Positions 1 through 8,178 of a DNA stretch of 24,660 nt are shown here, piece by piece (position 1 is the first letter of the stretch; every line of letters starts with the position of its first letter). Position numbers and translations under genes: made by a program. The DNA is from RPQJ01 sp036277615 (GTDB lineage Bacteria > Pseudomonadota > Gammaproteobacteria > Steroidobacterales > Steroidobacteraceae). The notes beneath the pieces are model-generated. The model saw nothing but the letters and a program-made list of their open reading frames with translations. It was not told the DNA's origin and did no database searches. Location of the stretch: positions 1-24,660 of the forward strand of contig DASUMQ010000277.1 of NCBI GenBank assembly GCA_036277615.1. The letters run 5' to 3'.

Positions 1-1
1 C

Positions 2-613
2 CTCGACGACCGGCTGCAGGTCAACGACGAGGTCTTCTTCTACGACTACGAAGACCTGCTCGTGCAGTCGTTCAACTTCAACACGTTCCTGCTGACGACG
101 TTCAATGCGGCGGAGAGCCGGATCTACGGCAACCAGCTCGATGTGCTGTTCCAGGCGACGGGTCGCGACCTGCTCAACCTGACCCTGGGCTTCCTCGACG
201 CCGAGTACGACGAGTTCGTCGTGCCCGAGGGCGTCAACATCGGCATGGAGCGGCGGGATTTCGGCGGATATCCGTTGCAGTACGCGCCCGAGTGGACCCT
301 TTCGGCGGGCTATCAGCACGACTTCGCGATCGGCGCCGGCACGCTGCGGGCGAGGGTCGAGACGCGCTACGAGGACGAGTTCTGGGGCACGTTCGCGCAG
401 AACCGCGGCACCCAACAGGAGGACTACTTCAAGACCGACGCGTCGCTCACGTACTTTCCGACCGACGACCGCTGGAGCGTCGGACTGTGGATCCGGAACG
501 TCGAGAACGTGGCCGTGCTGGCGGCGACGACGACCGGCCAGTTCGGGCCGTACGGCGACGCGTTCATCGAGCCGCCACGGACGTACGGCGCGAGGTTCAC
601 GTTCCGCCTCTGA
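2..613 (+). CDS. TonB-dependent receptor, C-terminal part (partial)
   Basis: The open frame enters from the left edge and ends at TGA 611-613, giving about 203 residues of a C-terminal beta-barrel. Alternating aromatic/polar strands are visible (NLTLGFLDAEYDEFVV, WTLSAGYQHDF, WSVGLWIRNVENV), and the end PRTYGARFTFRL is the usual last strand of outer-membrane TBDRs. The pattern of a strand followed by 'DAEYDEF' near a 'P..P..AP.WT.S.G' strand is standard for the family. The plug, TonB box and signal peptide lie outside the window, so the substrate cannot be inferred. The gene converges on the histidine kinase gene, 48 bp away. A GTG at 62 is internal and is not a credible start, because the frame is open and barrel-like before it. 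Confidence 0.9.
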   Translation, partial: LDDRLQVNDEVFFYDYEDLLVQSFNFNTFLLTTFNAAESRIYGNQLDVLFQATGRDLLNLTLGFLDAEYDEFVVPEGVNIGMERRDFGGYPLQYAPEWTLSAGYQHDFAIGAGTLRARVETRYEDEFWGTFAQNRGTQQEDYFKTDASLTYFPTDDRWSVGLWIRNVENVAVLAATTTGQFGPYGDAFIEPPRTYGARFTFRL

Positions 614-632
614 TCGGTGGCGTCTCGACGAA

Positions 633-650
633 TGGGCGAGGTCACGCCCA
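633..650. terminator. Weak hairpin between convergent genes
   Basis: A perfect 6-bp inverted repeat, TGGGCG-(AGGTCA)-CGCCCA, sits in the 48-bp gap between the two convergent stop codons. No T-tract follows on either strand, so it is at most a weak or Rho-assisted terminator. Confidence 0.3.
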
Positions 651-661
651 CGCGGCTGCAA

Positions 662-3394
662 TCAGCTCGGTTGCGTGGTGTCAGTGATTTCGCCGACGTG
701 CCGGAGCAGCACCTCGGGATCCACCGGCTTGACCAGGTGCAGGTCGAACCCTGCCTCCCGGGTCCGCGCACGGTCGGCCTCCTGCCCCCAGCCCGTGATG
801 GCGATGAACCTTGCCGTGCTTGCGCGAGTGCCCTGACGCAACCGGCGGGCGACCTCTTCCCCGGGCAGGTCGGGCAGGCCGAGGTCCAGCAGGACCACGT
901 CCGGCCGCACGGACGTCGCGAGTGCGATGGCCTCCGCGCCCCGGTAGGCCACCTGCACCTCGAGCCCGTTCGCGCGCAGCAGCATCGCGAGGCCGTCTGC
1001 CGCATCGACGTTGTCGTCGACGACGAGGACACGTCGCCGGGCAGGCAGGACGGTGGGACCCTCGTGCCCGGTGCGCGACCGTCGCGGGTCCAGCGCATGC
1101 GACAGTGCCAGCCGCACGCAGAACTCGGCGCCCCGGCCGAGCCCCTCGCTGCGCACCTCGATCGTGCCGCCGTGTAGCTCGACCAGTCGTCGCGAAATCG
1201 CGAGACCGATGCCGAGGCCGCCTTTCGAGGCGCGCATCGACGGATGCACCTGGGAGAACAGCTTGAAGACGTTGGGCAGCATCGCCGGCGCGAGCCCCAC
1301 GCCGCTGTCGCGTACGCAGATCTCGACGTCGCTCTCGTGCACCTTCACCGCCACGTCGATCTGGCCGTCCGCCGGCGTGTACTTGATGGCGTTCTGCAGC
1401 AGATTGTGGACGACCTGGCCCAGGCGCACCGGGTCGGCGTCGACCCACGCGGGCTGCGGCGGAGTCCGGACGCTGAGCCGCTGCCGTTCGGCGAGCACCG
1501 CCGGCCGCGCACTGTCGACGACGTCCTCCACGACGCGCCGCACGTCGACGCGTTCGCGCTTGAGTTCGATCACGTTGCGCGTGATCCGGCTCATGTCGAG
1601 CAGGTCGTCGAGCAGGCGCGACATCTGGGCCGACTGCCGCTCGATCATCTGCCGTGCACGCTCGAGCGAATCGGCGGCCGCGCCCGGGCGAATCATTGCC
1701 GCCGCGTACCGGATCGGGGCCATCGGGTTGCGCAGTTCGTGCGCCAGCGTCGCCAGGAACTCGTCCTTCTGCCGATCCGCCTCCCGCAAACTCGATTCCG
1801 TGGCGCGCAATTCCTCGATCAGCGCCTGTCGTTCGGTGAGGTCCATGAACCAGACCGCAACGGCGTCGCCGAGCTTCGACGCAGCGTTCAGGAACGTGCC
1901 ACGCACGCCGTCAGTGTCGTACGTGAGCTGGAGGGTCCGCGCGACGCCTGTCTCTACGACCTCGACGTATGTATCGAACAGCGGGCTGTCCGAGCGGTTC
2001 CCCGGCATCTCCTCCAGCAAGCGCGCGCCGATCAGCCGTTCGACCGGTCGCTTGAGGATGTGAGCCGCGGCCCTGTTGGCGTACTCCCACTCGAAGTCGA
2101 CGATGCTTCCGGTCGCGTCGCGCACCGCCTTGAGGATGGTGAATGCGACGAGCGAGGATTCCTGCGCCACGCGGAAGCGCTCCTGGCTCACCTGCAGTGC
2201 GGCTTCGATGCGGCGCAACGCCGAGACGTCCTGCAGCGTGCCGATCGCACCACGCGGTTCGCCGCGCTCGTCGAGCAGCGGCACGGCGCTCGCAACGAAC
2301 TCCGTGCGGCGGCCATCGCTCGTCGTGAGTTCGATCAGCTCGTCGAACGTCGACTCGCCGGTCCTTGCCGCACGCTGCATCGGCATCTCGTCGGCCGTGA
2401 GCAGCCCGCCCTGGCTGCGCACCTGGTACTCGAGGCGCACGCCGGGTGGCGCAGTGGCCGAGACGTTGGTGCCCGGCAGCACGCCGTACATCTGCTCGAC
2501 GTAGGCATTGCCGGTGACCACCTTGCACTCCCGGTCCCGGGCGACAACGATGCCGACGGGCGCCAGCTTGAAGATGTTCTCGAACTCCTCCTTCGTTCGC
2601 CGCAGCTCCGCCTCGGCCTCGGCGCGCGCCTGCTCCGCCTGCTTGCGCTCGGTCACGTCCATGCTGATGCCGACGACGCGTGGCAGCGACCGGTCGAGAT
2701 TCTCGTGGAAACGCCCGCGCGAGTAGATCCAGCGCTGCGCGCCGTCGGGGCGCCGGATGCGGTACTCGATGGCATACGGCACGCGCCGCTCCATGGCCGT
2801 GTGGAAGCCGGACACGACCTCGTCGCGATCCTCGGGGTCGATCAGTTCCAGCAGGCGCTCGCTCGGCACGTCGCCGGCGCCGGCCGGCAACCCGAACAAC
2901 CGGAGATTGATGTCGGAACTGCGCGTGGCGCCGGTGGCGAGGTCGGTCGACCACATGCCGATCTGCGCGCCCTCGAGCGCGAGCAACAACCGCTCCTCGC
3001 TTTCCCGCACGGCTTCCTGCGCTGCGCGGGCCTGCGCGTGGACCGCGATCAGCGAGCGGGCGCGCACCGCGACGGCGACGACTACTGAAGCGGCCACGCC
3101 GAAGAACGCCAGCGCAGCGAGGTCGGACTGCAGTCCCACGGTCCAGCCGACCGGCGGGACCCAGAAGTAGGCGACGATGGGCAGCGACAGGGCCAGGGAC
3201 ATCACCGCGGGCCAGAGGCCCGCGTACAGGCCAATCAGGACCAGCGCGGGAAAGAATGGCAGGAACGGCGCGCGAGCGGCCGTCCAGGCCTGCAGCGAGA
3301 AGTTGACGAACGTCGTGACACCGAGGATCGCGAACGCGAGCGCCCACGGCTTGACGCGCGCGATCAAGGACGCGATGACGTTCCTGCCGGTCAT
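662..3394 (-). CDS. Hybrid sensor histidine kinase (DUF4118-type membrane domain, PAS, HisKA, HATPase, receiver)
   Basis: This 910-residue protein has a hydrophobic N-terminal region (about 17-110) resembling the KdpD-type DUF4118 sensor module. A short coiled linker (115-140) follows, then three PAS-like segments (about 131-250, 268-395, 402-520). The HisKA domain has AHELRNP with phospho-acceptor His552. The HATPase_c domain has N-box HNLLQNAIKY (Asn668), G1 DSGVG (Asp696) and a glycine-rich GGLGIGL. The C-terminal receiver has acidic pair Asp793/Asp794, acceptor Asp837, Thr867 and Lys889. All catalytic residues are intact, so the protein is probably an active membrane-anchored kinase. No separate response regulator with a DNA-binding domain is in the window. 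The ATG at 3394 was chosen because GGGAGGG lies just upstream; a longer frame to 3655 would run into the TBDR and its N-terminus is not protein-like. The signal sensed is unknown. Confidence 0.92.
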   Translation of the reverse strand: MTGRNVIASLIARVKPWALAFAILGVTTFVNFSLQAWTAARAPFLPFFPALVLIGLYAGLWPAVMSLALSLPIVAYFWVPPVGWTVGLQSDLAALAFFGVAASVVVAVAVRARSLIAVHAQARAAQEAVRESEERLLLALEGAQIGMWSTDLATGATRSSDINLRLFGLPAGAGDVPSERLLELIDPEDRDEVVSGFHTAMERRVPYAIEYRIRRPDGAQRWIYSRGRFHENLDRSLPRVVGISMDVTERKQAEQARAEAEAELRRTKEEFENIFKLAPVGIVVARDRECKVVTGNAYVEQMYGVLPGTNVSATAPPGVRLEYQVRSQGGLLTADEMPMQRAARTGESTFDELIELTTSDGRRTEFVASAVPLLDERGEPRGAIGTLQDVSALRRIEAALQVSQERFRVAQESSLVAFTILKAVRDATGSIVDFEWEYANRAAAHILKRPVERLIGARLLEEMPGNRSDSPLFDTYVEVVETGVARTLQLTYDTDGVRGTFLNAASKLGDAVAVWFMDLTERQALIEELRATESSLREADRQKDEFLATLAHELRNPMAPIRYAAAMIRPGAAADSLERARQMIERQSAQMSRLLDDLLDMSRITRNVIELKRERVDVRRVVEDVVDSARPAVLAERQRLSVRTPPQPAWVDADPVRLGQVVHNLLQNAIKYTPADGQIDVAVKVHESDVEICVRDSGVGLAPAMLPNVFKLFSQVHPSMRASKGGLGIGLAISRRLVELHGGTIEVRSEGLGRGAEFCVRLALSHALDPRRSRTGHEGPTVLPARRRVLVVDDNVDAADGLAMLLRANGLEVQVAYRGAEAIALATSVRPDVVLLDLGLPDLPGEEVARRLRQGTRASTARFIAITGWGQEADRARTREAGFDLHLVKPVDPEVLLRHVGEITDTTQPS

Positions 3395-3524
3395 GACCCT
3401 CCCTGGACCCGGTCGCGGCGTGCGCCGCGGGTTCCTGTGCGGCGTGACGGTTGCAGGCGCAGAGATTGCATGATCGTCCGCGCGCTCCGGAGCCAGACGA
3501 CGACTACAGTCCTGCGAGTAACAA

Positions 3525-3548
3525 GGGCGGGCCCTCGCTGGCCCGCCC
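3525..3548 (-). terminator. GC-rich hairpin downstream of the TBDR gene
   Basis: A perfect 9-bp inverted repeat, GGGCGGGCC-(6 nt)-GGCCCGCCC, lies 35 bp after the stop of the 3583-6021 TBDR gene. Read on the minus strand it is followed by TTGTTACT, a short and imperfect T-run. It plausibly ends the TBDR transcript before the kinase gene. The rest of the 188-bp gap shows no clear promoter. Confidence 0.6.
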
Positions 3549-3582
3549 CGTTCGATTGCGCCTCGTACGAGTGCGGTTCTCC

Positions 3583-6021
3583 TCAGAACTCCTGCGAGAT
3601 CTTGAGCCCGATCGTGCGCGGCTGGCTCGGGACGTAGTACGGCTGTGGTCCGCACGTGTCGGTCGCGCAGCCGACGAACGCCGAATTGCGGCCGACTTCG
3701 TCGAACACGTTGTTGACGTAGAGCTCGACGGCAAGCGAGCCGAAGTTCATGCCCGTCGACAGGTCGACCAGCGTGTACGACGGATTCTTGCCGACCGTCT
3801 CGCGATCGAAACGCGTGAGGTCGGAGTACGTGTCGCTGTTGTACACGGCCCCTGCCTGCGCAAAGCTGCTGCGCCCGCCCAGGTCGAACTGCAGTCGCGC
3901 CGTCAGGTTGGCCTTGAATTCCGGTGTGACCGGCAGCCGATCGCCCTCGAAGGCCTCGGGGTCGAGATTGGGCGGGTCGTCGTCACGACCGGGCACGTAG
4001 TCGTCGGTCATCTTCGCGTCGAGCCACGAGAAGCCGCCCGAGACCGTCAGGCCCTCGATCGGCGCCGCCCACGTGACGTCGGCCTCGATGCCGTCGATCT
4101 CGGCGCCGCCCGCGTTGCGGATCACCGTGAGCCCCGACCCGCCCGGCGGCAGGAACGAGTACTGAATGTCGTCCCATTTCTCGTGGAACAACGCGCCATT
4201 GAACCGCAGCGTGTTGTCGAGCCACGTGGTCTTCCAGCCGATCTCGTAGTTGTACAGGTAGTCGGGCTTGTACGGTTCGACCGTGTTGTTGCGATTGATG
4301 CCGCCCGGACGGAAGCCTTCCGAATACGTGGCATAGACGAGCTTTTCGTCGGTGAAGCGATACGTGAGGTTCCCCTTGAACACGCTGCCGCTGTCGTCGA
4401 TGCTGTCGTTGATGTTCTCGCAGGGCGATCCCTTGTACGGCTTCGCAGGCTGCGGCACGCCTTCGCACTTGGCGACGCCGTAGTTCGAGCTGTAGTTCTC
4501 GCTCATGAACCCGAAGAAGCCGCGAATGGAGTTCTCGGTCTCGAAATAGCGCGCACCGACCGTCGCAGTCAGCTGCTCGGTGAAGTCGAACGAGAGTTCG
4601 CCGAAGACCGCCTTGTCGTTGTCCTTGCGCAGCTGGTTCGTGAGCCAGAGCGTGTTGGGCCAGGCGGGGTCGACGATCGAGTAGAACTCGCCGTCGAAGA
4701 CGTAACCGCCCAGGCCGGTAATCTGGTAGTTCTGGAAGATCTCGTGTTCCTGGTCCTGGTAGAACAGGCCACCGACGAAACGCACGCGCGCCTCGCGCGG
4801 CGACGAGATGCGCAGCTCGTGGCTCCAGCGCTTGTACGCGTCGCTGCCGTCGATGTACTGCGACGGGTCGGGCAGCGGGTCGCCCACGCTGTCGCCCCAG
4901 TAATAGCCCACGTAGCTGCAGCACTCGTCGTACCAGAACGTGTAGTCGGAATAGTCGGCGTCGACCTCGTCGTCGCGCTTGAGGTACGCGCCGGCGTACA
5001 CCAGGTCGAAGTTGCCGATCCGGCCTTCCACCGTGAGCGCGCCCTGGATGAACTTGTCCTCGCTGGTGTCCGGGTAGAAGTGCGCGATCTCCAGCTCGTC
5101 GAGACCCGCGTCGAACCAGAAGGCGCCCTTGGCTTCCTGCTTCTGGCCCATGACCTGCGGCGTCACGGACCAGTTGTCGTTCAGGTCGATCCTCAGCGCG
5201 GCGCGCGCGCCGTAGGTTTCGACCTCGTTGAAATCTTCCTGGGGGTGTTCCTGCGTCGAGACGCAGCCCGCCGGCGGGTTCTTGCGGTTGCTGATGCAGG
5301 CGCCAGTGCTCTGGTAGACGCGCTCGGCCGCGACGTTGTCGATGTAGCCGGCGTCGTGGCGCGCCCAGCCGACCAGCCGCACCGCGGCGGCATTCGTGAG
5401 CGGCAGGTTCACGAACCCTTCGGCGACGTATCCCATGCCGCCGTGCTCGACGGAATTGACCTCGAGACCATAGCCGGAGGAAAAACCGCTCGGGTCAGGC
5501 TTGTTCGTGATGATGCGGATCGTGCCGGCCTGTGAGCTTGCGCCGTACAGCGTGCCCTGGGGTCCGGCCAGCGCCTCGACGCGCGCGATGTCGTACATGT
5601 GGACGTCGAGCGCACCCTGGATCGTCGTGATCGGCTGCTCGTCGAGATACATGCCCACGCTCGGCTGCGGACCCGAGTGGTTGTTGTTCTCGCCGCTCGC
5701 GACGCCGCGGAAGTACGGCAGGCTGAAGCCGGGGCCGAGCGAGGTGTAGGACACGCTCGGCATGTACTTCACGTAGTCGGTGAATTCCTTGACCTGCAGC
5801 TGCTCGAGCTTGGTGCTGTCGATCGCCTGGATGCTCAGCGGCACGTTCTGCAGGCTTTCCTCGCGCTTCTGCGCGGTGACGATGATTTCCTCGAGGCCGC
5901 CGGCCGTCGTCGACTGTTGCGCATAGGCCACGGGAACGGCGGCGATCAGGCCTGAGGCGACGGGGAGTCCCCGACGGAGAATCGACGCCTGGGTCTGCTT
6001 CAAACGACGCGATTGCGGCAT
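3583..6021 (-). CDS. TonB-dependent outer-membrane receptor
   Basis: This is a complete 812-residue TBDR. A signal peptide covers about residues 1-34 (basic start, hydrophobic stretch, AYA|QQ cleavage). A TonB-box-like EEIIVTA follows at 44-50, then a plug domain with NVPLSIQAID and RVEALAGPQGTLYGASSQAGTIRIITNKP, then a 22-strand-type barrel. The protein ends in phenylalanine (TIGLKISQEF), as expected for outer-membrane assembly. The barrel contains paired cysteines in putative extracellular loops (for example CISNRKNPPAGC and DECCSY). The start is the ATG at 6019-6021 with AGGGG 7 nt upstream. It follows the TPR-sulfotransferase gene by 57 bp on the same strand, so cotranscription is possible. 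The substrate is not deducible; TBDRs of this size import siderophores, sugars, or hydrophobic or aromatic compounds. Confidence 0.95.
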   Translation of the reverse strand: MPQSRRLKQTQASILRRGLPVASGLIAAVPVAYAQQSTTAGGLEEIIVTAQKREESLQNVPLSIQAIDSTKLEQLQVKEFTDYVKYMPSVSYTSLGPGFSLPYFRGVASGENNNHSGPQPSVGMYLDEQPITTIQGALDVHMYDIARVEALAGPQGTLYGASSQAGTIRIITNKPDPSGFSSGYGLEVNSVEHGGMGYVAEGFVNLPLTNAAAVRLVGWARHDAGYIDNVAAERVYQSTGACISNRKNPPAGCVSTQEHPQEDFNEVETYGARAALRIDLNDNWSVTPQVMGQKQEAKGAFWFDAGLDELEIAHFYPDTSEDKFIQGALTVEGRIGNFDLVYAGAYLKRDDEVDADYSDYTFWYDECCSYVGYYWGDSVGDPLPDPSQYIDGSDAYKRWSHELRISSPREARVRFVGGLFYQDQEHEIFQNYQITGLGGYVFDGEFYSIVDPAWPNTLWLTNQLRKDNDKAVFGELSFDFTEQLTATVGARYFETENSIRGFFGFMSENYSSNYGVAKCEGVPQPAKPYKGSPCENINDSIDDSGSVFKGNLTYRFTDEKLVYATYSEGFRPGGINRNNTVEPYKPDYLYNYEIGWKTTWLDNTLRFNGALFHEKWDDIQYSFLPPGGSGLTVIRNAGGAEIDGIEADVTWAAPIEGLTVSGGFSWLDAKMTDDYVPGRDDDPPNLDPEAFEGDRLPVTPEFKANLTARLQFDLGGRSSFAQAGAVYNSDTYSDLTRFDRETVGKNPSYTLVDLSTGMNFGSLAVELYVNNVFDEVGRNSAFVGCATDTCGPQPYYVPSQPRTIGLKISQEF

Positions 6022-6078
6022 GGCGAAACCCCTGTAGGTAGGATTCTTTTGGCGAGTGTACGTGAGGGTGCGGGCCGA

Positions 6079-8097
6079 TCAAAGGGCAGGTGCGTCGGGA
6101 TAGCTGTCCACGACGGGACCCAGTGCCGCCCGGAGCGGGTCCAGCCATCTGTCGTAATGACGCCACTGGTCGACCGCCTGGCGGTAGATCGGTTGCCGGA
6201 CCTGCTCCGAGCTCGCGGTCCGGACGGCGCGTTCGTTCTCGTAGAAGCGCAGGCAGTCTGCCTCGAACGGCAACGCGCAGTATTCGAGCAGCCGTCGCAC
6301 CTCCCCTTCGGTGTCCTCGACCATCCGCTCGTAGATCACGCGGTGCACGCGACCGGGCAGCACGCGGTCGAAGTGCGCCATGAGATCGACGTAGTCGCGA
6401 TAGTAGCGGCCGACGTCCTCGAGGCTGTACGTGAACGCCTGGCCCCGTGCGAAGTGCTGCTTGAAGCCGGAGAAGCAGCAGCTCAGCGGGTGGCGGCGTG
6501 CATCGACGATGCGTGCGTTCGGCAGCATCAGGTGGATCAGTCCGATGTGCGCCCAGTTGTTCGGCAGCTTGTCGATGAAATACGGCGCCGCGGTCTTGCG
6601 CTGGACCCGGGTCTGTTGCAGGTAGCGCTCACCGAGCGCGCGCAACTCGTCTGCGCTCATCGACTCGAGCACTTCCGGATAGGCGGACGCATCGGACCAC
6701 CTCTTGCGACCGCTCAGCCGGGACACGATCCCGACGACGTCCGGCAGTTCCATCGTCCCTTCGACGGCGGAGTGGCTCGAAAGGATCTGCTCGACCAGCG
6801 TCGAGCCCGAGCGGGGTAATCCGACCACGAAAATCGGGTCGCGCGCCGGGGTGCCGAAGTCCCGGCGGCTCTCGAAAAACGCCGCCGTGTAGAGCGCCTT
6901 GCTGCGTTGGACGAGTCGCGTCGTGTCGTCGGCCTCGTAGTGCAGCACGCTGCGTCGCTGCCGGTTTCCCTCGGCGTACTGCCGGAACGAATCCTCGTAT
7001 TCGCGCGCGTCCTCGAGCGCCTTGCCGAGCGCGAAATGGAAGTGCCAGCGGTCCTCGGGCGACAGGTCCTCGCGCTGCAGTTGCGCGCGCATCGCGGCGA
7101 CGTCTTCAGCCGTGAAGCGGAAGGTCTTCAGGTTCGCGAGGCTCCAGTAGGCCTCGCCGAGCTGTGGCGACAGCTCGATGCTCCTGCGGTACGCGCCGAT
7201 GCTGTCCGGTTGCCGTCCCGCAGTCTTCAGGGAGTGCCCGTAGCTCATCCAGACCTTGGCCTGGCGCGGGTAGTCGGCGAGTACCTTGTCGTACAGCTCG
7301 ATGGCTTCGTCGACCGATCCCAGCCGCGCGAGGATCGCCGCCTTGAGGCTGCGCAGGCCCGCGTTGCGATCGTCCACGCGCAGCAGTCGCTCGGTCTGGT
7401 CGAGCGCCTCGACCGCCTTGTTGCGACGGTGAAGCACGATCGCGTAGTTGTGCCGTGCCGCGTTGAAACCCGGCGCCAGTTCCAGGCAACGCTCGAGCAG
7501 GCTCTCGGCATCGGCGAGGCGGCCGAGCCGCGCGGCGACCTCCGCCAGCATGCGGATCGCGGCGACGTCCGTCGGGCTGTTCTTCAGGTGCTCCCGCAGC
7601 AACGCCTCGGCCACTGCGATGCGGTTCTCGCAGAGCGCAATCGCGGGCGCGAGCAACCGCGGGTCGCGCGTCGAGCTCTTGATGTGGTTCGCATAGGCAG
7701 CGTCCGCGCGCGCCGTGTCGCCCATCGCGGTCAGGTGATCGCCGAGCAGCCGCCAGGCATCGCCGATGTCCGGCTTGAGCTGGACTGCGCGATACAGCGC
7801 GTCCACGGCTTCGTCGCCGAGCCCGGCTTCGCCGAGCGTCACGCCGAGTTCGTACTGGGCCGGTGCCCAGCCGGGCTGTTCGCGCGCCAGCGGACGCAGG
7901 ATTTCCAGCGCTCCGGGCAGGTCCGCGAGCTTGCGTCGCGCCGCTGCCTTGACCAGCAATGCTAGCGGATGGCGGGGCGCGGCCTTCAGGATTTCCTCTG
8001 CCTGCTCGTCCGCGAGCGCCGGGGACTCCTCCAGGAGCTTGACGGCGTGGTTCAGCGCGACGTCCAGCGTCCCGACCGGATCCGGCGTGGAACTCAT
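6079..8097 (-). CDS. TPR-repeat sulfotransferase family protein
   Basis: This 672-residue protein combines two parts. Residues about 10-325 are tandem tetratricopeptide repeats (repeated A..Y..LG....A...Y..A..L.P units, for example QYELGVTLGEAGLGDEAVDALYRAVQLKP). Residues about 418-650 form a sulfotransferase domain. Its PAPS 5'-phosphosulfate loop is GLPRSGST (426-433), and the 3'-phosphate site looks like IVDARRHPLSCCFS (530-543). No signal peptide or membrane segment is evident, so a cytoplasmic location is inferred. Family members transfer sulfuryl groups from PAPS to acceptors that are mostly unknown in bacteria. The ATG at 8097 has GAGAGG just upstream; an in-frame start at 8130 adds 11 residues without a ribosome site. 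It lies 57 bp upstream of the TBDR gene and is divergent, by 81 bp, from the amidohydrolase gene. Confidence 0.9.
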   Translation of the reverse strand: MSSTPDPVGTLDVALNHAVKLLEESPALADEQAEEILKAAPRHPLALLVKAAARRKLADLPGALEILRPLAREQPGWAPAQYELGVTLGEAGLGDEAVDALYRAVQLKPDIGDAWRLLGDHLTAMGDTARADAAYANHIKSSTRDPRLLAPAIALCENRIAVAEALLREHLKNSPTDVAAIRMLAEVAARLGRLADAESLLERCLELAPGFNAARHNYAIVLHRRNKAVEALDQTERLLRVDDRNAGLRSLKAAILARLGSVDEAIELYDKVLADYPRQAKVWMSYGHSLKTAGRQPDSIGAYRRSIELSPQLGEAYWSLANLKTFRFTAEDVAAMRAQLQREDLSPEDRWHFHFALGKALEDAREYEDSFRQYAEGNRQRRSVLHYEADDTTRLVQRSKALYTAAFFESRRDFGTPARDPIFVVGLPRSGSTLVEQILSSHSAVEGTMELPDVVGIVSRLSGRKRWSDASAYPEVLESMSADELRALGERYLQQTRVQRKTAAPYFIDKLPNNWAHIGLIHLMLPNARIVDARRHPLSCCFSGFKQHFARGQAFTYSLEDVGRYYRDYVDLMAHFDRVLPGRVHRVIYERMVEDTEGEVRRLLEYCALPFEADCLRFYENERAVRTASSEQVRQPIYRQAVDQWRHYDRWLDPLRAALGPVVDSYPDAPAL

Positions 8098-8178
8098 CCG
8101 GGCCTCTCGATTGCAGGCAGGTGGCGGCAATGAAAGACTCCGACCTGCCCAAAGTCAAACGAGGCCATCGCTCCTGCC

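Noticed and set aside
3395..3655. N-terminal extension of the histidine kinase frame to 3655.
   Set aside because: It overlaps the end of the TBDR gene and reads as arginine/proline-rich non-protein sequence; the ATG at 3394 has a strong GGGAGGG ribosome site.
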